This document shows, piece by piece, positions 62,453 to 64,000 of a stretch of DNA of 64,000 nt. The notes under the pieces are model-generated. The model saw only the letters and a list, made by a program, of their open reading frames with translations, was not told the DNA's origin and made no database searches. The position numbers and the translations under genes are program-made. Location of the stretch: the NCBI RefSeq assembly GCF_037176765.1, contig NC_090022.1, positions 77,935,209-77,999,208 on the forward strand, read 5' to 3'. Every line of letters begins with the position of its first letter. The stretch's first letter is position 1. Source of the DNA: Anolis sagrei. Its lineage: Eukaryota; Chordata; Lepidosauria; Squamata; Anolidae.

Positions 62453-62874
62453 TGATAAGCATTATTTGCTAATGGGACCACAGGACTTGCATGGATTTGT
62501 TTCTTAATGGAATAGAAGTACCCAACCTGATGAAACACAGGAATCTGCTTCCTATGTTAGACAACATACATGTTCAGTTGTCCCTTCTTCCTTTATCCTC
62601 ACCACGCAGCATTTGAGGCAATACAATCCATAGGAACTCAAGATTCTTTAATTGTAAAAAACAGAAAAACAGAGGGCTAGGAAGGACAGGGAATAAGTAG
62701 TATCATTAGTTTCAAGAAACTACTGCTAGGGAAAGAGGGTGCTAGAAATGTTTGACTAGGGGTGAGGGTCAGACAAAAGGAAGAGGCTGTTTTTGACTCT
62801 TGCTCATAAGAAAACTTGGATCATTTGGTGATTTTCATTCTATAGGTCTTGGGAACAATGGTCAGCTCCTAAGG

Positions 62875-63002
62875 CAGTGATTCTCAACCTATGGGTTCCC
62901 AGGTGTTTTGTCTTCTACAAATCCTAGCCAGTTTACCAGCTGTTAGTATTTCTGGGAGTTGAAGGCCAAAACATCTGGGGACACACAGCTTGAGAACCAC
63001 TG
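62875..63002. mobile_element. hAT-like palindromic MITE, slightly shortened
   Basis: CAGTGATTCTCAACCTATGG to CACAGCTTGAGAACCACTG. Flanking octamers TCCTAAGG and TCTCAATG are only a weak match. Confidence 0.8.
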
Positions 63003-63289
63003 TCTCAATGAGTATGGGAGTATTGGGCCAGCATTCTCTTCTTTTGCATTGGCTCATCAGTGCCTCAGGACACCTACAAAAGAAAAGGAAGGAAATAGCT
63101 TTTTTGTTCTAATTGTTTTCCTGGCAACTGGCATTTGGGGCTATATTCCCTCTGTACACAGAGGTTCTGTTTAGTTATTTTGCCTAATGGCCATTGACAG
63201 ACCTCTCTTCACTGAGATGTCTCAATTTTGACTGATACTCCTATAAAGCCAAAGGATCACAGAATGTTAGTATCACTACAAGTTCTAGC

Positions 63290-63540
63290 TGTAGTAGATT
63301 TCATAAAGCAATTATGCCTTGGATTAAGAAGCATTTTCTTTGTTCTGACTCTATTTATCTAGGTTCCAACATTGTGAGAGGTGGGAAATAAATCTTGCTA
63401 TTTGTTTTCTCCTTGTTATGCATAACTTTATAAACATTGAGCATGTTCCCTTTTCAAAAACAGGCAGAAAATTTAAAATCACTTTAATCTTTTCTCATAG
63501 AAAGCAATACTCTATCTCCTTGATGATTTAGGGTGCTGTA
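63290..63540 (-). mobile_element. Ancient CR1/L3-type LINE fragment
   Basis: CTTTATAAACATTGAGCATG, TTCTCATAGAAAGCAATACT and TCTCCTTGATGATTTAGGG track, in antisense, the CR1 segment seen at 15.8-15.93 kb, with many differences. Confidence 0.5.
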
Positions 63541-64000
63541 ACTTAAATCCTTCCCAGCTCTACAATACAACACTGAAATGATCCAATCCAATCATAGGAT
63601 TCCAAATACAATTGGGTCATAGAATTATATTGAAGTACCATTATACTGGAAATCTGATTTCGATTCCCATTTTTATTCATTCCTAGTTTAGAATTTACTT
63701 TTTTTACTTTCCCTCCACCACTACCATAGCACACTGAGTTGATCTTTCCATCATAACCCCAGGATCTGTATTCTGGTTGGTCACTGCCAGTTCAGATGTC
63801 ATCAATCTATACTGTAGTGTAAATCTCTTACTCATTATGAACCTCTTTCGATAGCTTATCCTCAAATCACCCAGTCTGGGGAGGTCCTCTCAGAGCTTTT
63901 CACATACAGCTTGGCATTTCATCAAGTAACATGGTATCACCTAGGAACTCAGGCAGCAAGCTGTTCACTTCTCACTATCAGTCATTTATCAATATAAAGA

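Overview
The window looks like nuclear DNA of a squamate reptile, most likely an iguanian lizard of the Anolis type. The evidence is spliced vertebrate genes with long repeat-filled introns, plus a lizard-type repeat set: tRNA-derived SINEs of the Sauria type, a second SINE family that starts near a GGTGGCGCAGTGG box, CR1 and L2 LINEs, many short palindromic hAT-like elements, Helitrons and Penelope-like terminal repeats. Species cannot be fixed from the sequence alone.

Three host genes are supported exon by exon. (1) EIF4E1B, the germline/oocyte cap-binding eIF4E paralogue, lies on the minus strand at about 0.8-4.5 kb. Six coding exons are clear; the start-codon exon is not certain. (2) SNCB, beta-synuclein, lies on the plus strand with a CpG-rich promoter and probable non-coding first exon near 22.1-22.4 kb. 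Its five coding exons run from 23,344 to 51,635 and its poly(A) signal is at 52,368. Its first coding intron is about 25 kb and mostly repeats. (3) The last three coding exons of a GLUD1-like mitochondrial glutamate dehydrogenase lie on the minus strand at 60.8-61.8 kb; the rest of that gene lies beyond the right edge.

EIF4E1B and SNCB are head to head, as I recall them in human 5q35. SNCB and the GLUD-like gene are tail to tail, the relative orientation I recall for SNCG and GLUD1 in human 10q23. The simplest reading is that lizards keep a GLUD ohnologue beside SNCB that mammals lost. This is the most interesting gene-level result.

Region by region: 0.08-0.43 kb SINE; 0.77-5.1 kb EIF4E1B; 5-21 kb intergenic DNA dense in transposons, including a three-deep nest at 15.1-18.1 kb and an L2 reverse-transcriptase fragment between Penelope-like arms at 10.5-12 kb; 21.4-23.7 kb SNCB promoter and first exons with many long G/C homopolymers; 23.5-48.3 kb SNCB intron with SINEs, palindromic elements and a Helitron; 48.3-52.4 kb the rest of SNCB; 52.4-60.8 kb intergenic with a 1.8-kb hAT-like element; 60.8-64 kb the GLUD-like gene. 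No operons, CRISPR arrays or clear structural RNA genes were seen.
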